A stretch of DNA of 64,000 bases. It comes from Latescibacteria bacterium UBA6620 (GTDB taxonomy: Bacteria > Latescibacterota > UBA2968). Shown one piece after another: positions 1-9,045 of the stretch. The translations under genes and the position numbers were made by a program. The notes beneath the pieces were generated by a model. That model was not told the DNA's origin. It did no database searches and saw nothing but the letters and a program-made list of their open reading frames with translations. Where the stretch lies: positions 234,048 to 298,047 of the forward strand of contig DJHM01000011.1 of the NCBI GenBank assembly GCA_002433075.1, read 5' to 3'. Within the stretch, counting starts at the first letter, position 1. The number at the start of each line of letters is the position of its first letter.

Positions 1-517
1 AGAACCACGTGGCGATGTCGATCGCGGGGATGATTCGATCCGCCATATCGCTTGCCTCCGAATGCCAGCGATGGAGCCGAATCAATCCGATCTCCCCCAG
101 CTTCCCCGCGTCCAGGCTGGCTTTGAGCGATTGGATTGCGGGGATGAATCGCCACGTGAAGGCCGGCACCAGCGCGCTCCCGTTCATCTCCGAAGTCAGT
201 GCGGCCAGCGCTCCATGGCTGCTGGCCAGAAGAGGCCCCGCCAGGATGGGTTTCCCAGCTTTGCCTGCCGATTTCGCAGCCTCTTGCAACGACTCGGAAG
301 CTGAGTGAATCACGAACGCATCTAGCTCCTTCGAATGACCCTCCACCAGAGCGTCGATCGAGTCCTCCACGACGAATGCCCCGAGCGCTTCCTTTCCTTT
401 CGCGGCGTCCGCCCCGTCCATAGGCACGAAGGCCGACCAGTTCGCACCTTCGATCCGGTTCGTGATCGACCCGTATCTCACCGCTTCAGACGCTGATCCT
501 GCGAAAGCCAGATTCAA
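1..517 (-). CDS. Gfo/Idh/MocA-family oxidoreductase, 3' end beyond window
   Basis: This is the N-terminal part of a probable NAD(P)-dependent sugar or inositol oxidoreductase; the gene runs off the window edge. I read it from a TTG at 517 that sits 6 nt behind AAGGAGG (524-530). The opening residues NLAFAGSA look like the first strand and glycine turn of a Rossmann fold. Further on, KPILAGPL sits where the family has its EKP motif, and the stretch FTWRFIPAIQSLK then GKLGEIGLIRLHRW is typical of the start of the C-terminal domain. The canonical EKP lysine-proline motif is altered (AGP), so catalysis may differ. It lies 25 nt downstream of the next gene, on the same strand, and is likely the last gene of a three-gene operon. 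Confidence 0.68.
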   Translation of the reverse strand, partial: MNLAFAGSASEAVRYGSITNRIEGANWSAFVPMDGADAAKGKEALGAFVVEDSIDALVEGHSKELDAFVIHSASESLQEAAKSAGKAGKPILAGPLLASSHGALAALTSEMNGSALVPAFTWRFIPAIQSLKASLDAGKLGEIGLIRLHRWHSEASDMADRIIPAIDIATWF

Positions 518-542
518 CACACGCCTCCTTGATACGTCGCCA

Positions 543-1712
543 TCAGCCCAGTCTCTTCTTTTCTTCGATATGCCACTCTTGGTCCGGCATGGGCATCGGC
601 TCCAGCGGGCCCAGGCCCGCTTCGTTCCGCCATCGCGCCAGTGGATGCTCGCGGTTGGCTTGCGGGAGGTTGACGCGGGTACCGTAGGCGGCCGACTCGA
701 AGATGCCCATGATGATTTCCACGACGTGGCGGCCTTCGTACCCGCTGCATTCGTGTTCCCGACCTTCATCCAACGCCCGGACGTACTCATCGACGAACCA
801 GTAGTCCCCGTCCGTGAGGTTCCCTTCCGGGATCAGCTTGGCCGCTTCCTCGAAGCTATCCGGATAAAGCGGCTTCAGCTTCTGCCAACGATCCAGTCCG
901 TCTGTCGGCACCGCGTGAGGGTTGGGTAGAAACCAGGCGCCTCGCGTGTGCCAGAGAAGACGGCCCTCGGTCCCGTAGAGTTCGATCACGTGCGCGTGGA
1001 CGTCCATCTCTTCGAACTGATGCTGGAGGAGCGTCCCCGTCACACCGTTCTCGAACTGCAAAGTCGCCGTCACGTGATCCCCAGCGATCGTTCCGTTGCC
1101 ACGGGGCGCCGGCAGGACGTCTTTCGGCGTAATCGCCCGACCTCGTGTGGTCGCGTGCGCCGTGACACTCTGACAGTGACCCCCGAATCTCAGCATGCTG
1201 TTCAGCAAGTGCGTGCCGATCTCCATCAACCCGAAGCCGCCGTAGTACCCCTTGCCGCTTGCGAAGATGTATCGCAGATCTCCGATCCTGCCTTCGTCGA
1301 AGAGCTTTCCGACGGCCTGCGCCCATCCGTGGAGGCGCCACTGGTGATGCACGGCGACCCGAACGCCCTTCTCCTCCGCCTTCGCCATGACAGCATCGGT
1401 CTCGAGCAGATCCATCCCCATCGGCTTCTCGACCTCGATGTTGACCCCGTGCTCCAGCACACGCAGCGCCAGAGGTGCGTGCAGGGCCGGCGCGGTAGGA
1501 ATCGCGACCAGGTCGGGGCTCGTCTCACGAATCATCTCATCCAGATCCGTAAATCGTGCCGAGACGTTCAGCTCGTCGCCAAGCGTATCCAGTCGATCCT
1601 GCAGCAGATCGCAAAGGCCGACCACTTCAGTACGAGGATGGGCGTGATAGACTCTGGCGGCTGCCGTCCCTCGGGATCGACAGCCCAGGATAACCACTCG
1701 ATACGTTTTCAT
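543..1712 (-). CDS. Gfo/Idh/MocA-family oxidoreductase
   Basis: A 389-residue predicted NAD(P)-dependent dehydrogenase, normal length for the family. The N-terminal Rossmann fold starts with VVILGCRSRGTAAARVY, and VEKPMGMD around residue 95 is the conserved EKP nicotinamide and substrate motif. The C-terminal alpha/beta domain follows; MEIGTHLLN carries the usual catalytic-region GxH. Family members oxidise or reduce hydroxyl groups of sugars, inositols or sugar acids; the substrate cannot be told from sequence. It lies between two other genes of the same family with gaps of 61 and 25 nt, so the three probably act in one catabolic route. Confidence 0.9.
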   Translation of the reverse strand: MKTYRVVILGCRSRGTAAARVYHAHPRTEVVGLCDLLQDRLDTLGDELNVSARFTDLDEMIRETSPDLVAIPTAPALHAPLALRVLEHGVNIEVEKPMGMDLLETDAVMAKAEEKGVRVAVHHQWRLHGWAQAVGKLFDEGRIGDLRYIFASGKGYYGGFGLMEIGTHLLNSMLRFGGHCQSVTAHATTRGRAITPKDVLPAPRGNGTIAGDHVTATLQFENGVTGTLLQHQFEEMDVHAHVIELYGTEGRLLWHTRGAWFLPNPHAVPTDGLDRWQKLKPLYPDSFEEAAKLIPEGNLTDGDYWFVDEYVRALDEGREHECSGYEGRHVVEIIMGIFESAAYGTRVNLPQANREHPLARWRNEAGLGPLEPMPMPDQEWHIEEKKRLG

Positions 1713-1773
1713 CGCTCCACGCTTTCTGGAATTGGTTTCCGAAACCAGAGCCTCACGCTCTCAGGTCCCGCAT

Positions 1774-2889
1774 TTACAAAAGCCACGGATTCGTCGGATC
1801 GGCCAGCGGAAGATCAATCCGCTCCCCACTCAGGTGGGACTGATAGGCTCCCACCAGCATCTCCACGCCGATCGCACCGACCTCGATCGTCGACGACTCG
1901 GGACGTGGATCCCCCCCGTCCACGAGTCGCACGAGATCCTCGCAGATGACGTGATTGCTCCAATCGGTCGGATGCACGCCTTCGGGAATCCAGTCATTGC
2001 CCCCCAGAGACTCCCACTCGACCCCCGGCTCTGCGGGAAACACATCTCCGCGGGGGAAGACGTGGAACTGACCGAGGGGCTGATTGCGAGCAGTAACTAC
2101 GGCATTCTGGTAGTAGAAATCCACCCCTAGCCGATCGCTCCCGTAGCTGCCGTCGCCGACCGGCATCGATTCGAACGTACCTACAACCCCGCTCGGGAAC
2201 TGATACTGAGCTGAAATCCGATCCCCCGCCATCGGCCCCGCCCCCAGGTACTCGACGTACCGAGCATCGTCTCGGGTCGCCGGCCTCCCGTCCAGCGTGA
2301 CGGCGCCCCAACAGGAAGTAGGGGCTTCGCCAGTCAGGTAGAGCATCGAGTCGAACACGTGGGGCGTATGGATCATCGCCTCGTGCACACCCGCCCGGTG
2401 GTCGCCTTTATCCATCGTGCGCACGCGGGTCAGAGAACCCCATTCCCCTTGAGCTGCTCGTCGACGAATCTCCTGCATCGTCGGGTGTTCGCGACTGCGA
2501 TGTGCGAGCACTACCGGCACGCCTCGATCGGCTGCCGTCTGGCGCAGAAGCCTTACCTGATGGGGCCAGGCCGCGATCGTCTTCTCCGCGAACACCCCTT
2601 TCACGCCAGCTTCCAGCGCCGCCAGAAATTCCTCAACGCGCCCATCGTCGAACCAATGACGGGCGATGACGGCGATGTCCGGCTTCTCACGTTCCAGCAT
2701 CTCGCGATAGTCGGCGTAGGACGACGACGCCCCACATTCAGCCGCCAGCCGCGCTCGCCCTTCCGCATCTGGATCGGACAGCGCCACCATGTCCACGCGC
2801 GAGTTCAGATGAAATGCACGATGCATCCGATGGCCCGCGCCGCCCCGGCTCGTGTCGGCAATCGTCACGGCTCTATACGTATCTGCCAC
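1774..2889 (-). CDS. Gfo/Idh/MocA-family oxidoreductase
   Basis: A 371-residue predicted oxidoreductase and first gene of the minus-strand trio. The N-terminus (YRAVTIADTSRGGAGH) is a Rossmann start with a slightly unusual glycine pattern, and VFAEKTIAA near residue 100 replaces the common EKP by EKT. A C-terminal domain with an HTPHVFDSMLYL helix follows, as in dehydrogenases of this family. Its sequence differs clearly from the downstream copies, so this is a set of distinct family members, not a recent tandem duplication. The substrate is unknown; sugar or polyol oxidation is the family norm. Confidence 0.88.
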   Translation of the reverse strand: MADTYRAVTIADTSRGGAGHRMHRAFHLNSRVDMVALSDPDAEGRARLAAECGASSSYADYREMLEREKPDIAVIARHWFDDGRVEEFLAALEAGVKGVFAEKTIAAWPHQVRLLRQTAADRGVPVVLAHRSREHPTMQEIRRRAAQGEWGSLTRVRTMDKGDHRAGVHEAMIHTPHVFDSMLYLTGEAPTSCWGAVTLDGRPATRDDARYVEYLGAGPMAGDRISAQYQFPSGVVGTFESMPVGDGSYGSDRLGVDFYYQNAVVTARNQPLGQFHVFPRGDVFPAEPGVEWESLGGNDWIPEGVHPTDWSNHVICEDLVRLVDGGDPRPESSTIEVGAIGVEMLVGAYQSHLSGERIDLPLADPTNPWLL

Positions 2890-3319
2890 GATTTCAGATC
2901 TCCTCTCTAGCGGGTGACTTAGACTGAGATTGTAATTTGCTCACAAAGCGTCCGTCGTGCTGCGCCAAAGTGCAACGGCCGCTCAGACTGGCCGCAGAAT
3001 TCCCAGCCTCAAAGTGCCTTACGATAATGAGTAAGGGTGACCTTCCTGGCCGCGACAAGGAACCTTGGAAGGAGACCATACCGGTCGCCAACCTGGGGGG
3101 TCAGGAGGGTCACTCCTTGGCGTCAGTTCAAGCCCTTGTGGGGAGACTGACGATCGCATAGTTTCAGGTATAGATCCTGCCGAGGAAGTGAAGGCAGGCC
3201 AGATGGCCTTAGCAGCAAGGGTTATCTGCAAGAACCGTTTCCATCCGGGAGCGGGTTGCGGACCCTTGCGCGTGTTCAGGGCCGGCGACCTCCTTTCGGA
3301 TGCCACGAAAGGAGAATTT
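2890..3319. other. Intergenic region between divergent genes
   Basis: This 430-nt stretch separates the minus-strand oxidoreductase operon from the plus-strand HTH gene, so it should hold both promoters. I could not find a convincing -35/-10 pair or a hairpin. The reading frame of the downstream HTH gene stays open back to 3065, but those residues look like non-coding translation and the good ribosome binding site is at 3308-3314. Confidence 0.4.
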
Positions 3320-3745
3320 TTGTACCGATCTTACAACCAGTCACGGGAGATGTTCGGCAGAAAGAGGCGATTCGATCCAGAACACTGGGAGATCCCGGTG
3401 GATCCCGAACACCTCTATCGATTTCCATCCAGCGAAGGGTTGCACCACGAATCCGAAGAAGACGCACGTGCCCGCCAGGAAAGGACCGACTGGGTCCGAA
3501 GAGCGTTCCCCGTCGTTGAAAAGCTCATCCAGCAGGTCTTGACCGATCGGCAGAAACAGATCGTCCGAATGTACTTCCCGGAACGGATGACCGAAAAGGA
3601 GATCGCAGGCAAACTGGGACTGTCCACGACCAGTGTCAGCCAGCACCTGTTTGGAAAGGTTCGGGGTGGGAAGCGAGTCGGTGGAGCGATCCCAAAGCTC
3701 AGGAGAAGATTGAGCGAGGACGATGGTTGGGACGTCCGCCCGTGA
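3320..3745 (+). CDS. Small sigma-70 region-4-like helix-turn-helix protein
   Basis: A 141-residue probable DNA-binding protein. I start it at the TTG at 3320 because AAAGGAG lies 5 nt upstream; the frame is open further back, but that sequence is not protein-like. The C-terminal half reads LTDRQKQIVRMYFPERMTE then KEIAGKLGLSTTSVSQHL, a classic region-4/LuxR-type HTH with the pattern of a recognition helix. The N-terminal half is acidic and charged (HESEEDARARQERTDWVRR) and does not show sigma region 2. It is therefore more likely a stand-alone region-4-like regulator than a full sigma factor. It stands alone between convergent or divergent neighbours; no target is evident. Confidence 0.6.
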   Translation: MYRSYNQSREMFGRKRRFDPEHWEIPVDPEHLYRFPSSEGLHHESEEDARARQERTDWVRRAFPVVEKLIQQVLTDRQKQIVRMYFPERMTEKEIAGKLGLSTTSVSQHLFGKVRGGKRVGGAIPKLRRRLSEDDGWDVRP

Positions 3746-3770
3746 CCGAAGATCGCGTTCCCATCGGCTA

Positions 3771-5318
3771 TCACGAATCGGCGGGCGATCCCTTGGTGAA
3801 CTGAAACGCGTAGAGTTTGCAGTCCTGCAGGATGAAGCGGATCCGAATCGACTTTCCGGCCAGTCGCCCCACCCCAGGGCCATTGGCCCAGGACACCGGC
3901 ATGCGCACCGAGTTTCCGCATACAAAGACCCCGTCTCGCTCGGCGTAGCCTTCGATCGGCGTGCCATATGCGTCCTGGAATTCCACCTTGGCCGAACCCC
4001 CACCACCGGTATCGACGTTCAACTCCATCCGGTTCCCTTCGAAACGCACGACCGGGGTCACGATCTCCCCACCGTCATATCCCGCGTCGGCGGACACAAA
4101 TCCATCCAATCGTAGAATGGCTCGCCCGATCCCCGAAAGGCGCCCTTCCGCAGCAGGATCCACAAAACCGTCGTGGTCCCGGTTCGCGCCGGTGAAGTAG
4201 AACCACAGCTCGTCCCCTATCGGGACCGGGTTTGGCATCGCCCACACGGTGCGGGAGGAGAAACTGCCTTCGGGTCCGGGACTCAGGAAAGGTCGGCGCC
4301 CGCCGCAGCGTTGGAAGTGGATCCCGTCCCGACTGACTGAAAGACGGGCGTCAAAGCGGCTGGGACCGTAGACCTCCTGCGTTTCCTCGCGGGCGACTTC
4401 CAGATCGTCACGGACGGTCGTCACCGTTCGCTCGCGATTGAAGAAGGCCCAGTTGGCCTGAGCAAGCATCACGTAAACGCCCTGGTCGTCCGGATACTTG
4501 AAAACCGCTGCGCCGTAGTAGTCAACGGGCACCCTGCCGTAGGGTTGGTCCGGTCCCAGGGAATCCAACGCCGGGGTAACGTCGTACGTCGATCGATCGA
4601 CCTCGTCCGGCCACATCACGATCTTCTGGTTTTCCCAATGAATCAGATCGTCCGACTCGAGCCGCCTGACAGTCCGGAAGTTCTCGTTCCCTTCGGCCGT
4701 GGTGTGGCGCTTGGCGAACCAGTGCCGGGTATAGAGGACATACCGCCCAACCGAAGGGTCCCAGAAGACGATGCTCTGGGTGTCCCAGCCGCCTCGCTTC
4801 TCGAGTTGAATCCGACGCAGGAAGTTCCATTTGAGGCCATCGGGTGAACTGTGCGCGTGAAACTGCATCGCCACATCGGGATTGTAGACTTTAGTCTGAT
4901 TCTTGTAGCGCTCCTCCGGTGGCGCGTTCGGATCGATCCAGATCGAACATCCGCCCAGCTTGCTCGGAATGACGATATTGTTGGCCGTTGAGCCCTCCTC
5001 TTCGACGAGACCCAGCTCCGGTTTCTCGAAGTGAACGCCGTCGTCGGACTCAGCGTAGCCGACCCACGCCTGATCCAGAGCCCGATCATCGATTCTGTTG
5101 ACGTGATACCAGACACGAACCTTTCCGTCCACCTTCATCGCGGAGCTGTAAGGCCCGTAGTGTGTGGTCGTCGGATCTTCCAACGGCGTATCGGGACGCA
5201 GAACCGGGTCCGGACACACATACGGAGTGTTCATCAAGAGTTCCACACCACGACGTGAAGCACACAATCGGTCATCGATGAAGAGTTGTTTGCGGTCGGC
5301 GATATCAATCGGTTGCAC
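3771..5318 (-). CDS. LF(V/I)DD-motif beta-propeller protein (GH32/GH43-like)
   Basis: A 515-residue protein, one of four paralogues here (with 44292-45857, 46114-47568 and 52913-54349). It begins IDIADRKQLFIDD, the family's N-terminal motif. A five-bladed-propeller region follows with repeats such as VGYAESDDGVHFEKPELG, resembling glycosidase families 32, 43 and 130. The C-terminus is a beta-sandwich ending RIRFILQDCKLYAFQF. The family is widespread in Planctomycetes-like heterotrophs and annotated only as hypothetical or GH32-like; a glycan-cleaving role is inference from the fold. No signal peptide is visible. It is transcribed divergently from the sialidase-like gene at 5394 across a 75-nt gap. 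Confidence 0.82.
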   Translation of the reverse strand: MQPIDIADRKQLFIDDRLCASRRGVELLMNTPYVCPDPVLRPDTPLEDPTTTHYGPYSSAMKVDGKVRVWYHVNRIDDRALDQAWVGYAESDDGVHFEKPELGLVEEEGSTANNIVIPSKLGGCSIWIDPNAPPEERYKNQTKVYNPDVAMQFHAHSSPDGLKWNFLRRIQLEKRGGWDTQSIVFWDPSVGRYVLYTRHWFAKRHTTAEGNENFRTVRRLESDDLIHWENQKIVMWPDEVDRSTYDVTPALDSLGPDQPYGRVPVDYYGAAVFKYPDDQGVYVMLAQANWAFFNRERTVTTVRDDLEVAREETQEVYGPSRFDARLSVSRDGIHFQRCGGRRPFLSPGPEGSFSSRTVWAMPNPVPIGDELWFYFTGANRDHDGFVDPAAEGRLSGIGRAILRLDGFVSADAGYDGGEIVTPVVRFEGNRMELNVDTGGGGSAKVEFQDAYGTPIEGYAERDGVFVCGNSVRMPVSWANGPGVGRLAGKSIRIRFILQDCKLYAFQFTKGSPADS

Positions 5319-5393
5319 TGCGACCCCTTATCGCTACTTTGTCAGCGGACCTGCGAGACGTGAGCAATCTATAACGAAAAGTGAGAGACACCC

Positions 5394-6545
5394 GTGAAAC
5401 ATTCAGTGCTCTACTTTGATGAGGCTCGATACTCCAGTTTTCCTGACGTCGCGAAGGGAGAAAGCGACAGGCTCTGGGTCGGCTTCGATTGGAATGCCCA
5501 CACCCCGCTGGCACGGGGTGCCGAGGGTGCGGCAGCCTCCCACGCCGGGGGGCTGGCGGGGGGTGAAACGGGTCACGTGGAGCTCTACTCTCCCAACGGA
5601 GGACAGAATTGGCTCGAAGAAGGGAAAGACGATCGATACCGGCCGTGCCCGGAACCACTCAGAAGTGCGGTGCTTTCCGACGGCACCCAGATCAGAATAT
5701 CGAAGCCGGTCTCGACCTACCAGCCTGATCAGAAGGAGCTGTTTGAAAAGCGCGGGTTTGCAGTCGAGGTGTATCCCGAAAAGATCAACGTCGAACATCG
5801 CCTGGAACTACGGAGGAAGAGACCGGGGGAAGAGAGCTGGGAGGTCCGTACGCTCGAAAGTGGCGAGGAGTTGCCGTTCTTCGCTCTTGCAAGGAACGGC
5901 ACGGATCTGACGAGCTGCGTCCTCCAGGACGATACCATCGTGCATCAGATCTACGGGAGCGCAGAAGCCGGGGATCCGTTTCGTGCGTGGGTACTACGAT
6001 CGGAGAATGCGGGCGACTCGTGGGAGATGGTGACGATGGCCTACGACGGCGATCTGAACCCGTTCAACGAAAGCTCCCTGCTGTGTCTTCCGAGCGGCCG
6101 TATCGTCGCCCTCGTCCGAACGGCCAGCGCCAGCAAGCGGATTCCCACGGATGAAAAGTATCTGTGGCAGACACACTCCGACGACGGCGGAAAAACGTGG
6201 AGCGAGATCAGAAGGACTGACATCTGGGGCTATCCACCCCATCTGTTGAGGCTGAGCAACGGCAGCGTGCTGTGCAGCTACGGCCACCGGCGAACTCCCT
6301 ATGGCATCCGCGCCTGCGTTTCCCACGATGAGTGCGAAACGTGGAACATCGAGAATGAAATCGTACTTCGTGCGGACGGATTGACCACGAACGGAACGGT
6401 CACGGGGAAAGGTGTCGCCGCCGATCTGGGATACCCGAGAACCGTCGAGCTCTCCGACGGCTCGCTCTATACGGTCTACTACATCACCCTTGGCGATGGC
6501 GTGACCCACGTGGCTTCCACCCGGTGGTCGCTGGATCGGGCCTAA
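5394..6545 (+). CDS. Sialidase-like (BNR/Asp-box) beta-propeller protein
   Basis: A 383-residue protein starting at GTG 5394 behind GAGAG. It contains four Asp-box-like repeats (S-x-N/D-x-G-x-x-W): SPNGGQNW, SENAGDSW, SDDGGKTW and a weaker SHDECETW. These mark six-bladed sialidase propellers. No signal peptide is seen, so it would act in the cytoplasm unless exported by another route. Family members remove sialic acids or act on other glycans, but Asp boxes alone do not prove sialidase activity. It is divergent from the LFIDD propeller gene, and the two may share a control region. Confidence 0.82.
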   Translation: MKHSVLYFDEARYSSFPDVAKGESDRLWVGFDWNAHTPLARGAEGAAASHAGGLAGGETGHVELYSPNGGQNWLEEGKDDRYRPCPEPLRSAVLSDGTQIRISKPVSTYQPDQKELFEKRGFAVEVYPEKINVEHRLELRRKRPGEESWEVRTLESGEELPFFALARNGTDLTSCVLQDDTIVHQIYGSAEAGDPFRAWVLRSENAGDSWEMVTMAYDGDLNPFNESSLLCLPSGRIVALVRTASASKRIPTDEKYLWQTHSDDGGKTWSEIRRTDIWGYPPHLLRLSNGSVLCSYGHRRTPYGIRACVSHDECETWNIENEIVLRADGLTTNGTVTGKGVAADLGYPRTVELSDGSLYTVYYITLGDGVTHVASTRWSLDRA

Positions 6546-6588
6546 TCCAAACGCACGTCTGGAATCTCAAAGAACCGCGCCGAGTGGG

Positions 6589-7212
6589 CTATGCCTGCCA
6601 GCCGTTGTAAACGAACGCGTTCTGGACCGGCTCGGGACTCTCTCGTTCGATTCTGTCCAGCAGGGCCAGTAGGCGTGATCTGAAATTCTCCTCAACATCC
6701 AGCTCGTTCTCAAGCCGGCTGCCCTCTTCCAGGAAATGCTTGAGATCCCTGCCCATAGCGCGTCCCTTCACCGTATGCTTGTCCAGGGCGAAATCGGGGA
6801 TCTCCGGCTTACGTTGACCGATCGCGAATTCCATTTTCACGATGTTCTTCAGGTTGTCACTGGTACGATCTTTCTTCGCCGCTGCCAGATAACGTATGGC
6901 GTGGACGAAGAAGAGAGGGCGATCGCCATCCGCGTAGGGGAAGTCCTTCCGCATCTGATTCAGTGCATTGATCAGGACCGGTGCGCTGAGATCGCCGAAT
7001 CCTACATCCTCCACCGAAATGGCCTGAAGCCTTCGCCACAGCTTGTCCTCGAACTGCTCGCTCGTGATATACATCTCGTAGGCGAAGGTCACCGCTTCCT
7101 CTGCCAACCCTCTCCGAATCGACTTCTGGAGCGCCGAGATGACCAGATCACCTTGAACCCCGTTCCGGGTTGTCACTCCGCTCCAGGGATCGTACACCGT
7201 AGACTCACTCAT
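6589..7212 (-). CDS. RarA/MgsA C-terminal-like protein without the ATPase part
   Basis: A 207-residue protein. The stretch VISALQKSIRRGLAEEAVTF and the later LWRRLQAISVEDVGFGD resemble the C-terminal tetramerisation domain of RarA (MgsA), the AAA+ ATPase of replication-fork maintenance. There it reads like SAFIKS...ALYWLARM and SEDIG. No Walker A or B motif is present and the gene starts cleanly at ATG, so this looks like a free-standing domain, not a fragment. The role is unknown; a replication or repair accessory protein is inference. It converges with the sialidase-like gene (43-nt gap). Confidence 0.58.
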   Translation of the reverse strand: MSESTVYDPWSGVTTRNGVQGDLVISALQKSIRRGLAEEAVTFAYEMYITSEQFEDKLWRRLQAISVEDVGFGDLSAPVLINALNQMRKDFPYADGDRPLFFVHAIRYLAAAKKDRTSDNLKNIVKMEFAIGQRKPEIPDFALDKHTVKGRAMGRDLKHFLEEGSRLENELDVEENFRSRLLALLDRIERESPEPVQNAFVYNGWQA

Positions 7213-7278
7213 ATCTGTTCCTGTCCGCGTGATGGTTGTTGCACCAGGTGACGCACGGGTCCACCCTGGACACCGAAG

Positions 7279-8079
7279 TCAAACCGTCTCTAGAACCGTT
7301 TCCGGATCGAGGGCTCCCTCGCCAAAAACCCTGGAGAACGTCGTTCCTTTCTTGTCACTTGCCCAGCCATCCATATAACACACGCTGAAGGCACGACGAG
7401 GCACGCGCGTCGGATTAACTTCAGACGTGTGCAGCAGTCTGTTGTGAAGAAGGATCGCGTGGCCTGCCCGACACTCGAGCGTTTCCGGTCTACGTTCCTT
7501 TAGCGCGTCCTCGACCTGATCACCATCGAGGAAAACCGTGGTGTCGTCTCCCGCGAGAAGATCGTGGCTCCCCTCGAGAACCTTGATACACCCGTTTGCG
7601 GCAGTCGTATCATCCAGCGCGAGCCAGACTGTGATCTCAGGTGGACGATCGATCTGGCCGAAAAAGTCGCGGTGCCACGGCAGGACCGTGCCCTGCCCAG
7701 CCGGCTTGTTCATAAACATCGCTCGAAGAACTGACACGGGCGTACCCTCACCGTACGCCCGTTGACAGATGTGATGGAAGAGTGGCTTCTGCGTGTAGGT
7801 CAGAAAAAGGGGATCGAACTCCAGTCCTTGCATCTTTCGATACGCCAGAGTCGCGCCTTTATGCCCCTTGGTCTGCGGATCCATGTCTTCATACCGACCG
7901 GTTTGCGTGTCCAGCTGCATCATGATGCGGTCGTAGGGCACGGGTGCCGTCCCCAACATGATTTCGTCGATCCGGCGACGCAGCCCCTCCAACTCCTCGT
8001 CCGTAACCACGCTGCCCAGCCGCACATAGCCACGCTTCTGGAATTCGTTCCACTCTGCGTCTTTGATGGTTCGTCGCAT
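7279..8079 (-). CDS. PhyH-family Fe(II)/2-oxoglutarate dioxygenase (canonical HRD)
   Basis: A 266-residue phytanoyl-CoA-dioxygenase-like enzyme with an intact metal site. H136-R-D138 (in LPWHRDFF) and the distal H217 (LLHTSE) make the facial triad, and an Arg near 228 would bind 2-oxoglutarate. Members hydroxylate or otherwise oxidise small substrates using O2 and 2-oxoglutarate. It is one of four PhyH domains in the window that keep the aspartate. The gap to the next minus-strand gene downstream (6589-7212) is 66 nt, so the two may be co-transcribed. Confidence 0.9.
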   Translation of the reverse strand: MRRTIKDAEWNEFQKRGYVRLGSVVTDEELEGLRRRIDEIMLGTAPVPYDRIMMQLDTQTGRYEDMDPQTKGHKGATLAYRKMQGLEFDPLFLTYTQKPLFHHICQRAYGEGTPVSVLRAMFMNKPAGQGTVLPWHRDFFGQIDRPPEITVWLALDDTTAANGCIKVLEGSHDLLAGDDTTVFLDGDQVEDALKERRPETLECRAGHAILLHNRLLHTSEVNPTRVPRRAFSVCYMDGWASDKKGTTFSRVFGEGALDPETVLETV

Positions 8080-8286
8080 TACGCCTTCCTTCCCTTTCCG
8101 CCGTTACCCTCAGGTGTCTACCGTGATGACGCGCAAGGAAAGATCTGTTACCTTGATGATCGCTTGTTGAAGTAGCCAGATAGACTTGGGAAGCCGCAAG
8201 GCCCCCAGAAAAAGCCTCGCTTTTGTCGGAAATCTTCTGGCCACTTCCTCTTTTTCTCCAGTCCCCTGGTTATTGGGGACCGGCCG

Positions 8287-8992
8287 TTACTTCGACCGCC
8301 AGCCAGGCATCTCCTTCTCGGTCGCTGCAACCCTCCTGCACCATAGATCCTTTTCGGTTGGATCGCCGTAGGCCAGTCCGTCGAGCACTTTCAGGACGTC
8401 ATCGTTGGAACCCTTGATGAGATTCATCGCGCCCGGGATCGCGGGGAAGTAGTCCAGGTCCTCGTGCAAGCAATGGATAACGGTGTCGGTCGCCGTCATC
8501 TTCTCCCGCGGTGTGCGGGCACGTGGATAATCTTTCTCGAACTTCAGAAACCCCGGCATCGCCCTGCAACCGTGGATGAGTCGCTTCTTGTAGGAATTAC
8601 GATAACGACGCCAGGTCGTTTCCCATCCACACGCTCTACACGTCGCCATCCCCGCCCCGTTCTCGACCTCCAGACTCTCCTCGCAAACCGGACAAAGTCG
8701 GGCCCGTCACGATACGGATCGCTCGGCATCGCACCATCAGGGTGATCCCAACCTCCTCGAGCAGATCTTCGTCAACCAGACCGCTCGCCTCTGACGCGTA
8801 AAGGCGAACGAGTTTCGATGGCTCGAGTGCGGGCGCCCATCTCAGTTCCTCCGGGCGCTGCCATCCAGATTTCCCCGTGTTCGATTCTCCCGCAGGGTTA
8901 TTTCCCTGCTCGTTTCGCGTGATTCTTGGGCCGTTCCCGTCGGAACTCTCGTCGGCGTCCAGAGTCCTTTTCTTAGACGATCCAGCCGCTCC
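8287..8992 (-). pseudogene. Conserved hypothetical zinc-ribbon protein, frameshifted
   Basis: Two reading frames join to make one plausible protein of about 230 residues. The upstream frame (from about 8992) gives SGWQRPEELRWAPALEPSKL, then LVDEDLLEEVGITLMVRCRA. Near 8695-8712 the sense moves by +1 into the frame that encodes LCPVCEES and, 11 residues on, CRACGWETTW. Together these form a CxxC...CxxC zinc ribbon, followed by ARTPREKM and a C-terminus that is open to 8287. The shift lies at a GGGCCC run. No ATG, GTG or TTG exists upstream in the first frame, so the start is unresolved or also damaged. I recall similar proteins from Poribacteria-like genomes but know no function. Confidence 0.58.
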
Positions 8993-9045
8993 TCACGCTT
9001 CATCAGCCCACGAGGTTCACGTCGCCGACCCCAAAGGATGAGCTC

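Noticed and set aside
3065..3319. Extension of the HTH gene upstream to 3065
   Set aside because: The residues are low-complexity and not family-like, and the good ribosome site points to TTG 3320.
8261..8281. Terminator hairpin GTCCCC-n-GGGGAC after the zinc-ribbon gene
   Set aside because: The stem is only 6-7 bp and no T run follows on either strand.
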